From Mnemiopsis leidyi (Eukaryota > Ctenophora > Tentaculata > Lobata > Bolinopsidae): a stretch of DNA of 26,829 bases. This document shows positions 11,701 to 21,589 of this stretch, piece by piece. The stretch's first letter is position 1, and each line of letters starts with the position of its first letter. A model generated the notes under the pieces. That model saw nothing but the letters and a program-made list of their open reading frames with translations, had not been told where the DNA came from and did no database searches. The position numbers and the translations under genes are program-made. The stretch spans positions 435,229 through 462,057 of the forward strand of contig JH153345.1 in NCBI GenBank assembly GCA_000226015.1, written 5' to 3'.

Positions 11701-14700
11701 TACCTGACACGGTGTTACCTGCACCTCTCATCTACTACCTGACACAGTACTACCTGCACCTCTCATCTACTATCTGACACAGTGTTACCTCTCATCTACT
11801 ACCTGACACAGTGTTACCTCTCATCTACTACCTGACACAGTGTTACCTCGCCCGGGGAACCCTGACGAGGTTTCATGTGGAGTTGTAACAGTGCTGTTGT
11901 AAATATAGATCGTACAGACTACCTGAGTACTACCTGATGTTACATAAATAGTACCTGAGTGCTACCTGATGTTACATTAATAGTACCTGAGTGTCGAATT
12001 ATTTTTGTATTTCAGACATCGAATGAAAGGCAGAACAATTCTAATAAATCTTCATTACCTGAGTGCTAACTGAATAGTGATAGTCCCTAATTGCTAATTG
12101 AGTGATACCTAAATGTAACCGGTGGGCTGAGTGTTACCTGAGTGCCTGAGTGCTATCTGAGTGTTAAATGTCAGAGTTACTTAAAATAGAGTTGTAGAGA
12201 AATGTTACCTCAGCCCTCATGAGCCTTGCACTGGAAACATGGAGCCGACTCAATATTTCATTACGGGATAACGTAAACATGACGAAGACACAACCTAATT
12301 AAAATGGGAGTATATCTAAAAATAGCTAAGACTATTGGGGGCGTGAGAAGCACTTAGCCCAAACTTAAATGGTGTTATACATCCTGAAACTAACCGAATT
12401 AAATTTTGTGAAACAGTTCAAGGATATGTGGACAATGATAAAATTCTAGAAAATATGGACCTGTTCCACATTTAGCGAGTATCTTTGAAGGCTGCTACTA
12501 AACTTACCTAAGTTTGTCCAGGCGGCGCTGTGTTGAGAGTCGATCTGTACCGCGCAGATGTACGCCTGTAGCGCATCCATGGGCTGATGCTGGTGTTGGT
12601 ACAATACTCTGAAACATTGGAATGGTTTCATCACATCACACTTTTTGCAATAACTTATAACTTATTACGTGTGGCAGGGATTGATGTAGCGGTATTTTTT
12701 GTAGGAAAACTGTAAGCTTCAGCTTCCTTCTTATGATATTCTCTGACGAGACAAGATTGTAGATTTATTGGGTTTAATTCCATTGACAATTAAACAAGGA
12801 ACATAAATCTGAGAAGTGTTGTACTTATCAAGTGTTTTCTAAAGCGTCAGAATATTTGCCTACAGAACACGAAATTAAGATTCCTTATCAATCATCCTCG
12901 CCAAATGTCATGATGCATCATGCATTCATTACACATCCTTCACTTCCGTGCAGAGTGTGCATGTGCTCGGAAGAAAATAACACAGCAGTACAATGTATAC
13001 AATGGTACACGTACATAATACAATAACCCCTACACTTGCTGCCATATTATCATGGGGCAGAGCTGTATTTCTTTACGTTGAACTATAATGGCAGCTGGTC
13101 AATATTTTGCTATCTGATATAGCTCTACTTGGCTCTATGATGACAGTCTATATAACTCTACTTGGCTCTATGATGACAGTCTATATAACAACCCACGTGG
13201 GACTGTTGGCACACAATCATGTATTAGGTGTAAATTCTCCTGATACTCAAGGTGAATATTAGCGAGAGGACGACGGCTGGCGGGTAGTGTCATATCGGAA
13301 ACAGAAAATAGCTAAAAATAGATCAACAACAATCGGGTCAATCGCTGGAGTAACGCTATGTGTCTAGTCGGGATTGATATTTTTAGGAAGCCAAGACTAA
13401 TTCTGACCATGAACAATATGAGAGCTCATTATAAATCATAGACTGTTGGCTATCTCGATTGCGAAGAAACTCCTTTCGACTTTGAACGATGGATTTGAAA
13501 TAGACAAAGCTAGCCATGCCATAGCTTTAACAAATTGAACGCTTTACGACACTACAAACAGGAAATAAAGATTCCCTTACAAAACACGGTGTAGTACCAA
13601 CAGACGACAATTAATTACCTTTATATACAAACTTATTTGAGTTTCTTATTTTAAACTTAGATTCCCAAGTCCGTAAATCCTTGAGAAGTGCGCTAAGCTA
13701 AGGGCATTTGCCTTCGCAACCTTTTCGGTCGACTAAGCCAAATCGACGGGAAACCGTAAGGTTTACGTGAAAAGGGTATCCGATGAAAGGTTTACAATCT
13801 CAAGTACAACTGTTAAAGCCTAGATACAAATAAGCCTGTAACAAATAAAAATAATGTACTTTTACTATAAGCTTAAATACTACTAAGAACCTAAAACCTT
13901 ACTAGTATACTATACACCTAAATACTAACCCGATGGAACACCACGTATCTGCATTTCTGTCTAATCTATCAATACTCTGTCTGTAAGCTAGAAAAGCTTC
14001 GTTCACTTTGTTCTGGGCTGAGTAGCATCTGCCCAAGAAATACCAACTCTGAGATAAATGAGTTGAATTAGAAGAATGGGTACAGCTTTCTCGTAACTCG
14101 TATGATGAAAGAAATAAGATCATTTATTTAGATGTAACGGTATCTGACAACATGATAGATAGCTTGACAGGATTCATATTAAAGGACAGCTGAGTGAATC
14201 GATTTACCCTGCCGACAAATAGTGACATGAATGATTTTATCGTTGCGACGCTCTATTGCGAAAGTTAACGCCGCATTAAAATAGAAAACTTCACATATGT
14301 TAACCCTCAACACTCTATTTATCCAACAACAAGTCTACCAAAACACAAAAAATACGTCTCTCCAAACATTTAGATCTCTCTCTCTCTAAGTCTCCCAACC
14401 TGTCCATTGCTAGGATCTGTCTGTACAGACTCCAGAAGTAGCGGTTCCGCTTTCTGTATCCGGTGTATGTCGATAGTGCTGGAGATGCTTGAATGGTACA
14501 GCCAGCCAAGTTGTCTGAGAGTGCTTGCTCTTACCTGCAGGATGTCGGGAGTTTGGTGTTGGGAGTTGGTGTTGGGAGTTTGGTGTTGTGAGTTTGGTGT
14601 TGGGAGTTTGGTGTTGGGAGTTTGGTGTATGTAGTTTGGTGTTGGGAGTTTGGTGTCGGGAGTTTGGTGTTGGGAGTTTGGTGTCGGGAGTTTGGTGTTG

Positions 14701-17700
14701 GGAGNNNNNNNNNNNNNNGTTTGATGTTGTGAGTTTGGTGTTGGGAGTTTGGTGTTGGTAGTTTGGTGTTGGTAGTTTGGTGTTGGGAGTTTGATGTTGG
14801 TAGTTTGATGTTGGTAGTTTGATGTTGGTAGTTTGGTGTTGGGAATTTGGTGTTGGGAGTTTGGTGTTGGGAGTTTGGTATTGTGAGTTTGGTGTTGGTA
14901 GTTTGGTGTTGGTAGTTTGGTGTTGGGAGTTTGGTGTCGGGAGTTTGATGTTGGTAGTTTGGTGTTGGGAGTTTAGTGTTTGCAATTTGGATGAGTTTTG
15001 GGTTTCAACTCTCTAGGTTTATATCGGTCTATACTCAAGTCTCAACAATGAATGAAATGTCAGACAGTCTAAACCAAGAATCATATGTATTAGGGTTTAT
15101 CCCCGCCAAAAATAGAATCATGCTGCGACTTTATTGGAGTATTCTCACGCCAACATGATGTGTTGCAGTAACTATACGCCGATTTTATAGCAAGGCTTCT
15201 CTAAAAAAAACTTGGGTTGGGTGGTCCGCGAAATACGTGTACAGCAAGGTTTGTTGATGCCTGGCAAGGATCCAGAATGGAGAAAGGGCGTTTCAGATTT
15301 CTCATTTCAGTAACCTTGTAATAATCACTATGCAGCATGAGATTCGATAACTGGCAGCTAATGCTCTGTAATGATCTCATGCTTTACAAGCTCTAAGAAT
15401 TGATCAAATACTAATTCTTGGGCCGATTAAAAAGCGATTATTTTGCATTGTATAATCATTTGAATGTGAGTACGAACTACTGATGAGGATAACTTTACAA
15501 GCTTTAACCGATAAATTTCAAAGAAGGGGTGAACATTAACAGTCGATTCGTTTATATTATTGATATGTTATGTAATTGAAACTCAGACATCAAAATCTGT
15601 TCTATGAATGAAAGTTAAAACTTGCTACTATACTCTATATGACGTACATTAAAACATTCAAACCAATACCCGCTAAATTCGGACAAATCCAACAAAGTCT
15701 CGGACCTACAAAATCTTGGTATTTCAGTCTCGAAAACATCCGTCAAATTGATTTCATTACAATCATTACTATGACTACAAACCTTAGAAGGCACGGCCTC
15801 TGTAGAGAGAATCGTCTCGTACATATCCTTAGCCAGGTTGAATTTGCCCTGAACTTCGTACAAGTGTCCGATGTGAAAACGAATCTCGAGCGGACTAAGC
15901 GAGCTTGGAGAAGTGTCCAGTAGTGCTAGGTGAAAGTGCTGAAGTTAAAGTTCTGTTAGTCTGTTTTAATTTGTGTACCTAAGGAGGCATAATGTAAGAT
16001 TTTTTAGTTACAATAAAGTAGGGATACCCAGTTTTTCCTGTTCCAGAGTTCTTCTGTCATGGAAACAGCTAATTTCGATTAGAGCACGGTTCACAATCTG
16101 GAGGTTTTGAATTACAGCAAACAGAGCAGTTCACATTCTAATAATTTTATGCGATTAGTTGGGAAGGGCGGAATAAAACGATTGAAACTTTACACGCTTG
16201 ATAATGGTAAACTGGTAAATACCGCGCCCTAGCACAATGTAGAACACTACATCATCCCTCTTTAGTCTTAACACTTGCTAAGTTACAGATGTGCATTGTA
16301 CAATGTACAGTCTACGTTACACTGCCTGTACTATACAATGTACACTGTAAAGTTTACAATACAATGTACACTGTATAGTGTACAGTGCTTGTACTATACG
16401 GTGAACAACTGACCAGCATGTACGAACTATACAGCTGTACAAACACACCACTCAAACTGTCTATACAATCTACAATACAATTCACTACACTAGGGAACTC
16501 AATCTCTTGTTACGCTCCGGTACAATACCTTGAGGGCAGCGTTGAAGTCGTTCTTGTTCTTGAACATAATAGCAAGTCTGATGTGAACCTCGTTCTTGCG
16601 GCTGAATCCAGGATCTATGTACAGCACTTGTTGGAGTGCTTTAGTTGCCCTGGTGACGTGAGTGTGTAGATCAGGTGCATATTAGGGTTAATCGAGGGAC
16701 TTGAACTTTTTATATTACAGCTGTAATAATATATGAGGGAGTGTATAACAATTAGTATTTATCGGATCTTTCAAGGCAAGGAAAATAGAGATCTGGAAAG
16801 ATTGAACGATCATTGCACGAGATACATTTTGTTACTTGATTTTAAGATATGTACAATTGACAGTAGACACTGACCACTGGAAAGCGTTGAAGTGAAAGTA
16901 AACAAGGCCAAGTCCGTAGAGGAAGGCAGCATTTTTCCAGTGTTCGGGGTGAAGAGTTATGTATTCTTGGTATGCTGACATAGCTGGGGGAATGGTTAGG
17001 TTCCAACTTAGTTTTGTTAGTTTGATATTAAAAGTTTTATGCTTTTGACTTATTTGAGTTATTGCCCTTTGCCTGTTATGTTCAGCTACAAAGCTGAACA
17101 TAACAGTAGAAACAAAATAGCTAAGTGAGTCAAAAATGAAACAACAAAACGGTAAGCTGTACAATCGTGTAATGTTGGGGGTGACGGGGTACTCCATCAC
17201 ACTCCCACCCCACACTGTTCGTACCTTTATCATAGTCCTCCAGAAGAAGATGGAAATGTCCAAGTTGACAAAACAGATCAGGATTATCGTATGTAGTGTG
17301 GAGAAGTTTGTTTAACTGAGACGTCGCCTGCAAGTTTAGTGGGGTGTTTGTGGGGTAAAGTAGCAGTGTTACCTTTAAACTTTTAGAGTTAGGTAAAGTT
17401 GCAGTGTTACCTCTAAACTTTTAGAGTTAGGTAAAGTTGCAGTGTTACCTCTAAACTTCTATAGTTAACTAAAGTTGCAGTGTTACCTCTAAATATTTCA
17501 AGTTAGGTAAAGTAGCAGTGTTACCTTTAAGCAAACCGCAATTTATTCATAAACAAATAGCACTAATTATAAACACTTACACCCAAGTGTTTATAATTAG
17601 CATTTCGTGTTTATAGTGAGTGTGTGTAAGTGTGTGTAAGTCAGAGTATATCTGAGAGCATGACCAGCCCGAGGACAACAGAGCTCTGCAAATCTCATTA

Positions 17701-18959
17701 ACTTTATTAACATTTCCACGCACTCCTTTCTTACCCCTCAGGGCGAAAATAACACTTTTCAATGCACGTTTCTCTTATAAGCCACCGAAGTAGCACCCAT
17801 AAAACTAATGCTAGATGGGATATATGCTTCTTTCGGATCACGTCAGCGGTTATCGTACTTCATATTTTTGATGAATAAAACACGAAGCTCTCCTTTATTT
17901 CTATATGAACAGATACAGCGTAAACTGTTGCTTGAAATGAATGTATGAGGTACAACATGTAACATGCCAAGCTGCATATCTGCTATGATGTAAAATATGC
18001 GATCTCATGAAACCTGCAATCTGCAAATTGTGGCTTGTTGCTTGATATGATGTATATCATCCCGAGTAGTCGTTGCCTAGAGCAAGCTAATTGGACTTGA
18101 GCAATGAGAGAATTGTTTTTATCAAACACGAGTAGACGAAATGCTTAACCTTTTTGAAAACGGTGGGTAATTCTTTCTTTACTTTAATTCATATAAATAT
18201 GTTATCAACTTTACGACCCATTTAAAAGTTATTTGACATAAGTTAATTCGCCAGATCAACTGATTAGCTCACACAAATTTACGTCAAATAACTTTGTGTC
18301 TGAGCAAATACTCATCCCCGTTTCAACAAGAGAGCCGAAAATAAAATAACCTCCAATTTAAAAGTAACCTCTCAAGGATCAAACAGTGTCATTTTATCAA
18401 ATTTTTCATTTTTATATATCTAATTGCAGTCCCCGATTTGTCGCGGTTATTTCATCCGGCTTATCAATAAAAACTATCTTGTTTATCAAAAACAACTTGC
18501 ACGCAACTTCCACCAACCTGAGTCAAGTAAATCCTCTCTTCTTCCGCCTCCTTGCACTCCTGACTCCCCTCCTCAGGGGCTGGACTCTGGTGTATCCTCA
18601 AGAACCCAAACAGCCTGCTATCATACTGACTCAGGAACTGTATCTCCTCTAGTTTGGGGGCTGTAGGAGGAGGGGGAGGGGGGTTGTTCCTTGGGGTACC
18701 AGGGGGAGGAGCCCCCTGAGTGGGGGGAGCAGAGTTTCTGGGAGGAGCACTGGGGGACGGAGCTGAGGTCTGGTCTGCTGGTGGACGGCGGTCTGGTGCG
18801 GGATCTTTTAAAACAGCAACCTGCTAATGTGAATAAGTGGTTTAATCCTAGCAGACATGTTTATCAGAATAGTTTCCCTGTGAAAACTGATTTTCATCTG
18901 CTAAAACTTAACATTACAAATATTCTTACAGGTTTTGGAGGATCAGCGGACGATGTCAT
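2327..18959 (-). CDS. KDM6A: KDM6A/UTX-like H3K27 demethylase, 23 coding exons
   Basis: This is a complete spliced gene rebuilt by eye against remembered vertebrate UTX. Coding exons on the minus strand are 18959-18930, 18820-18518, 17327-17225, 16983-16875, 16649-16529, 15938-15783, 14534-14400, 14048-13930, 12608-12508, 11230-11112, 10802-10659, 10168-10084, 9895-9765, 9238-9026, 8792-8613, 8270-8157, 7591-7478, 7207-7048, 5730-5578, 5372-5261, 5060-4957, 2797-2628 and 2455-2327. All junctions are GT-AG, all phases agree, and the total is 3105 bases: 1034 residues plus a TAG stop. By family knowledge the protein is a nuclear Fe(II)/2-oxoglutarate dioxygenase that demethylates H3K27me2/3, often in MLL3/4 complexes. 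The vertebrate protein has about 1400 residues; the difference is mostly a short linker between the TPR block and JmjC. Exon 1 (10 residues, beginning [10 protein letters not shown]) is the least certain part. It was chosen because it is the nearest in-phase ATG with a good GTAAGA donor, and exon 2 has an in-frame stop just upstream of its acceptor. Confidence 0.93.
2798..3356. other. KDM6A intron 21 and stomatin upstream region
   Basis: This is a non-coding stretch between the KDM6A exon-22 acceptor and the stomatin ATG. It must contain the stomatin promoter or 5' UTR, but I see no TATA box or initiator I would defend. The acceptor side (2798-2820) reads CTCCCAACACCCAAACTTCC on the minus strand, close to the 14-base minisatellite unit found in intron 6. 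Confidence 0.5.
3357..4896 (+). CDS. STOM: Stomatin/SPFH membrane protein with long N-terminal extension, nested in a KDM6A intron
   Basis: There are two coding exons, 3357-3998 and 4171-4896, joined in phase 0 (CTAAGA|GTAAGT donor, TTTCAG|GTAATT acceptor), giving 455 residues and a TGA stop. Residues 192-213 are a hydrophobic hairpin with the conserved proline (P206) that stomatins use to insert into the inner leaflet. It is followed by [17 protein letters not shown] and a full SPFH/band-7 domain with the family motifs [37 protein letters not shown] and [20 protein letters not shown]. Stomatin-family proteins oligomerise at cholesterol-rich membranes and modulate ion channels. The N-terminal region of about 190 residues, polar and Ser/Thr-rich, is far longer than in vertebrate stomatin and has no domain I recognise. 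The start ATG at 3357 has A at -3; the open frame extends upstream without another ATG. The whole CDS lies antisense inside KDM6A intron 21 and ends 60 bases from KDM6A exon 21. It could equally be a MEC-2/podocin-type paralogue. Confidence 0.9.
5110..5115 (+). terminator. Candidate variant poly(A) signal for the stomatin gene
   Basis: ATTAAA on the plus strand, about 215 bases after the stomatin stop. An exact AATAAA is found only at 5764-5769. If either is used, the stomatin 3' UTR would overlap KDM6A exon 21 (4957-5060) in antisense. Confidence 0.3.
5731..7047. other. KDM6A intron 18
   Basis: This large intron lies inside the JmjC coding region. It has no conserved exon on either strand. 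Its middle holds a CpG- and GCGC-rich patch with E2F-like sites (6150-6207), and its 5' end is the 65-base donor-containing array. Confidence 0.6.
6152..6206. promoter_or_regulatory. Cluster of E2F-like sites in KDM6A intron 18
   Basis: TTTGCGCGCGGCAAAA (6152-6167) and TTTTGGCGCGAAAAA (6192-6206) both match the E2F pattern TTTSSCGC with inverted symmetry, and an ACACGCGCGGAAA lies between them. Within AT-rich intron DNA this patch looks like a promoter or enhancer core. No adjoining gene could be confirmed. Confidence 0.4.
6756..7055. repeat. 65-base tandem array containing copies of the KDM6A exon-18 5' splice site
   Basis: There are four full units, starting at 6756, 6821, 6886 and 6951, and a partial unit from 7016 that runs into exon 18. 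Each unit holds the block TTACTG|GTAT (minus strand), which is the true donor at 7048; an internal half-copy adds TTACTGGTATTA. I count five intact decoy donors plus the real one. In the unit nearest the exon the GT of the main copy is mutated. Confidence 0.9.
9257..9327. repeat. CTGTGTATA short repeat
   Basis: About five imperfect copies of an AACTGTGTATA-type unit in KDM6A intron 13, plus strand. Confidence 0.7.
9636..9780. repeat. 25-base tandem array of the KDM6A exon-13 donor junction
   Basis: Five full 25-base units (9636-9760) and a sixth partial copy inside exon 13 (9761-9780). Each unit carries, on the minus strand, the last 15 exon bases (ending TTCCATCAGA) and the first 10 intron bases (GTAAGTAGAA). 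Identical AGA|GTAAGT donors therefore end at 9765, 9740, 9715, 9690, 9665 and 9640. Only 9765 keeps the frame into exon 14. Confidence 0.95.
11455..11848. repeat. Minisatellite in KDM6A intron 9, units of about 35 and 29 bases
   Basis: The long unit contains ACCTGCACCTCTCATCTACT and then ACCTGACACAGTGTT; the short form lacks ACCTGC. There are about twelve copies. Read on the minus strand, every unit has several AG|GTA or AG|GTG donor-like words, such as CAGGTAGTAG and GAGGTAACAC. Confidence 0.9.
11920..12190. repeat. Degenerate ACCTGAGTGCT repeats
   Basis: Scattered copies of ACCTGAGTGCTACCTGATGT and shortened forms continue beyond the main array, interrupted by unique AT-rich DNA. This is probably a diverged older part of the same array. 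Confidence 0.6.
12609..13929. other. KDM6A intron 8
   Basis: Non-coding. It contains a 33-base tandem duplication at 13123-13188 and a small hairpin-prone block near 13718-13760. I see no conserved peptide on either strand. Confidence 0.6.
13123..13188. repeat. 33-base tandem duplication
   Basis: Two identical copies of a unit beginning CTCTACTTGGCTCTATGATG, starting at 13123 and 13156. Confidence 0.9.
14541..14980. repeat. 14-base minisatellite abutting the KDM6A exon-7 acceptor, with assembly gap
   Basis: About thirty copies of GTTTGGTGTTGGGA with single-base variants. The array starts seven bases upstream of the exon-7 boundary (exon starts at 14534), so on the minus strand the repeat CCAACACCAAACTC supplies nearly all of the pyrimidine/A-rich tract before CTGCAG|GTAAGA. 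Fourteen N bases (14705-14718) interrupt it. Several open frames on both strands are only translations of the repeat. Confidence 0.95.
14981..15782. other. Remainder of KDM6A intron 6
   Basis: Unique AT-rich DNA between the minisatellite and exon 6. Nothing coding or structured was seen. Confidence 0.5.
15939..16528. other. KDM6A intron 5
   Basis: Non-coding. The exon-proximal part is unique; the distal part carries the palindromic TGTACA region. Confidence 0.55.
16289..16392. repeat. Palindromic TGTACA/TACAATGTACA repeats
   Basis: Repeated CAATGTACACTGTA-type words, each partly self-complementary, so the region can form several alternative hairpins. Some words are direct repeats (ATACAATGTACACTGTA at about 16334 and 16361). 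Confidence 0.65.
17073..17106. repeat. Perfect hairpin in KDM6A intron 3
   Basis: Perfect 15-base arms CTGTTATGTTCAGCT (17073-17087) and AGCTGAACATAACAG (17092-17106) with a four-base loop ACAA. Confidence 0.9.
17354..17530. repeat. 38-base tandem array in KDM6A intron 2
   Basis: Units start at 17354, 17392, 17430, 17468 and 17506 (partial). Each contains GGTAAAGTTGCAGTGTTACC and an AAACTTTTAGAGTTA block. The array begins 27 bases upstream of the exon-3 boundary. On the minus strand it repeats an AGAG|GTAACA donor-like word. Confidence 0.9.
17563..17600. repeat. Perfect hairpin in KDM6A intron 2
   Basis: Perfect 16-base arms CTAATTATAAACACTT and AAGTGTTTATAATTAG with a six-base spacer ACACCC, followed by a GTGTGTAAGT microsatellite. 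Confidence 0.9.
17601..18517. other. Remainder of KDM6A intron 2
   Basis: AT-rich and non-coding on both strands, apart from the hairpin and array noted separately. The 61-codon minus frame at 17577-17762 does not resemble UTX and is not needed to link exons 2 and 3. Confidence 0.55.
18518..18959 (-). other. KDM6A: KDM6A N-terminal exons, proline-rich segment and SRLFGF motif
   Basis: Exons 1 and 2 encode residues 1-111. Residues 16 to about 80 are rich in Pro, Ala, Ser and Thr, with a run of six prolines, and are probably disordered. Vertebrate UTX has an alanine-rich start instead. The stretch [12 protein letters not shown] near residue 85 matches the conserved start of the UTX folded region (DSRLFGFVRFH in vertebrates), and this is what fixes the frame. 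The exon ends in a CAG|GTTGGT donor at 18518, phase 0. Confidence 0.8.
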
Positions 18960-18983
18960 GTCCTAACGCACTCCACCATGCAC

Positions 18984-19133
18984 GTCCTAGTTACAAGTGT
19001 GTAGCTGTTATAACTCTGCTAATGTGCAGATTATACATTGAATTTAGGTAATATTAAAGTCCTAGTTACGAATGTGTAGCTGTTATAACTTTGCTAATGT
19101 ACATTTTACATTAAATTTATGTGATATTAAAGA
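18984..19133. repeat. Tandem duplication of about 75 bases directly upstream of KDM6A
   Basis: Two diverged copies, each starting GTCCTAGTTACRA and running through GTGTAGCTGTTATAACT to ATATTAAAG. They begin about 25 bases upstream of the KDM6A ATG, so they fall in its 5' UTR or promoter. Confidence 0.85.
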
Positions 19134-19712
19134 TTTTTACATTTGATTTCATTTAGTTCATTCTAAGAACTTGATCGACTACTTTCGATCTCATATCTGG
19201 AACCATACGATGAAGTGTTACTTATAACTTAATCTAATTTTCCAAGACGGGACCAGCCAAATCTCAGCCAACAAAGTCTCGGATGTTAAATAAGTTTGAA
19301 CAACATATTGCTGCAGTTAGCATGTACAATGTACAAAAATGTGAGACATTCAATTTGCTACCGGTAAATTGTGGTGTTCAAGTCATTTTTCACTGCTGCT
19401 AAAACAGCACACTTCGAGACTGTCTAGTGTCTACAGGTAAATCGTTGGCGACAAACATCAGCACCCAACTGAAGACAACCAACACAGAAGCTAACGAAAC
19501 TTCAACAACGATCTTATGTGTATACAGAATAACATAACATGTTACATAACATGACGCTCGGCAGATAATGTACCAACACATAGAATAAGCGCAGCCTGCT
19601 GTTTACCGTGTACAATACATGTGTGCAAAGGCTTAATTGAGTGCGGGTCCAGCAAGGTCATACCGGAAACGAGGCCTAGTTATACTTGTGAGTAGAAGTG
19701 CTGTAGGTACTG

Positions 19713-20160
19713 TGCAACTATACAGTAGATACTGTACAGTAGGTACTGTAGTAGGTAGTATCTACTGTAGTAGGTAGTATCTACTGTAGTATCTACTGTA
19801 GTAGGTAGTATCTACTGAAGTAGATACTGTAGTAGGTACTGAAGTAGTAGGTAGTATCTACTGTAGTAGGTAGTATCTACTGTAGTATCTACTGTAGTAG
19901 GTAGTATCTACTGTAGTAGGTACTGTAGTAGGAAGTATCTACTGTAGTAGGTACTGTAGTAGGTAGTATCTACTGTAGTAGGTACTGTAGTAGGTACTGA
20001 AGTAAGTAGTATCTACTGTAGTATCTACTGTAGTAGGTACTGTAGTAGGTAGTATCTACTGTAGTAGGTAGTATCTACTGTAGTAGGTACTGTAGTAGGT
20101 AGTATCTACTGTAGTAGGTACTGTAGTAGGTAGTGTCTACTGTACTGTACTGAACTGAAT
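19713..20160. repeat. GTAGTAGGTACTGTAGTAGG-type array
   Basis: About 450 bases built from the words GTAGTAGGTACT, GTAGTAGGTAGT and ATCTACTGTA in changing order. TACT and AGTA words make it strongly self-complementary. It lies about 750-1200 bases upstream of the KDM6A start. Confidence 0.9.
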
Positions 20161-20202
20161 TGTAATGTAGGTGCTGTACTACTGTATTGACTTGTGAGTT
20201 CA

Positions 20203-20226
20203 GGTACTGTACTACTGTACAGTACC
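20203..20226. repeat. Palindrome flanking the GTA array
   Basis: Arms GGTACTGTAC and GTACAGTACC around a four-base centre TACT. Confidence 0.8.
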
Positions 20227-21589
20227 GTCGTTTATTCAATGTCTTCAACCGATTTAACATCAGATCTGTGACTGTTAACATGGACATTGGACTCGGCTAC
20301 GACAATCATATCCGAAACATGAACAAAGCATTTAGCATTAATATCTCCATCCGTATTTTCGATCACTATTCTATGAATAGCGTGGACAAAGCTGCACAAA
20401 ACAGAATGATGATGTAGCCAGCTCTTACATGCTTCTTAACTTTTACTAAGCACTGTCTGCTTGGCAATTGTATTCATGATTGAGATCAACGTGAATAATC
20501 TTCACTAAACACAATGCATTGAGATGTTCCAATTTGGAAATAAAACGAGTAGATTATGCAAATCGTTCAATTATTAATCAGTATTTCAAGTTTTGACGCC
20601 AGATTTGGAAATGTCTCCAATTATATAGAAACTTCAAGATCGCAAAATTTTACAAGGCTTAAAATAATAACGCAAACAGAAAATAATGTAACGGTTTTAC
20701 AGAGAAAATAAACTTGGCTTGTAAGTTTTCACTTCCAAATTTTGATTATATAACAAAATTCACTTAAAGGCTTGTTCATTAAAGTAACTTCTCATAAAGC
20801 TTAGGACCATCTTAAAATTATCAAATAAAACTCTAGTCTACTTTAAAGTTTCTGACTGCAAGGAAGTGTTATTAAAAACAAATTAGACTTTACATCAATA
20901 CCATATGTACAAACCGTCGAATCCGTTATTAAACCCATAACAGCCCACATAATTTAACTGCTAAAAACAGAGCGACATCTGTGGTTAAAAATAATTCCCA
21001 CAATTTTAAGAACATAATTTACAGTCTTAGCTTAGTCGTGTCGGGCACTTCATGTTAACGGTCCAAGAAAAACGATTATCCAATTAGCTTTACTTCAATT
21101 AAAAATGCAAATGTACTGTACACGGTTCAAGCACATTCTTTAACAAAATATGCAGAATTTAAGAAATTTTCTGCGTTACAAAAAAGGGTGGTGATTTCAA
21201 GCAGCAGTACCATCACAAATAGCATACAGGATTAACGGAGAGGAACTCTAAATGTAAGAGTAAATATTTCCACAGCTCAGCTCACTTGCTACTCCGGGGT
21301 AAGTGCAGCTTTATCTAACACAATAAAGGGTACAAATAGTCCTAATTTAGGTGAGAGTGTACCAGTTAGTTAACTCTTGTTGAGAGATGAGGTAGATATT
21401 ACTTCTTTTAAAGCTTAAAAAACAATAAGAAGAATTATAAAACTTTTTTTATAATATACTATCACCAAGTATGATCAATGAATATTCTCATTATTTTCAA
21501 ATTCAACACAAAACACCATCACGCAAGTGCAATAGGTGAGTTTTGCCATTCACCAAGTTGCAGCTTCCACCACATGATCAGTGAAGATG

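Larger units (their letters stand above)
10659..17327 (-). other. KDM6A: KDM6A tetratricopeptide (TPR) block, exons 3 to 11
   Basis: Residues 112 to about 430 form the TPR superhelix that binds protein partners. Near-identical landmarks to vertebrate UTX include [17 protein letters not shown] (exon 3 to 4), [21 protein letters not shown] (exon 4, split here only by description), [12 protein letters not shown] (exon 7 to 8), [12 protein letters not shown] (exon 8 to 9) and [16 protein letters not shown] (exon 9). Exon 11 encodes the conserved post-TPR stretch [13 protein letters not shown]. Exons 8 and 9 end in split codons (phase 2 and phase 1) that rejoin correctly, which supports the splice sites. 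Confidence 0.92.
19134..21589. other. Intergenic region between KDM6A and the MAP2K
   Basis: No gene seen. It contains the GTA-rich array (19713-20160), the palindrome at 20203-20226 and AT-rich unique DNA. It must contain the KDM6A promoter and the MAP2K 3' end. I found no exact minus-strand AATAAA close behind the MAP2K stop. Confidence 0.55.

Noticed and set aside
11455-11848. CRISPR-like regular repeat
   Set aside because: Units are contiguous without unique spacers and lie in an intron of an animal gene; it is a minisatellite.
14410-14985. 191-codon minus-strand frame and several plus-strand frames in the same place
   Set aside because: They are translations of the 14-base minisatellite running into exon 7 in the wrong frame.
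16385-16669. 94-codon plus-strand frame
   Set aside because: Antisense shadow of KDM6A exon 5.
17577-17762. 61-codon minus frame as an extra KDM6A exon
   Set aside because: Exons 2 and 3 already join in phase with the expected spacing to the TPR start, and this peptide does not resemble UTX.
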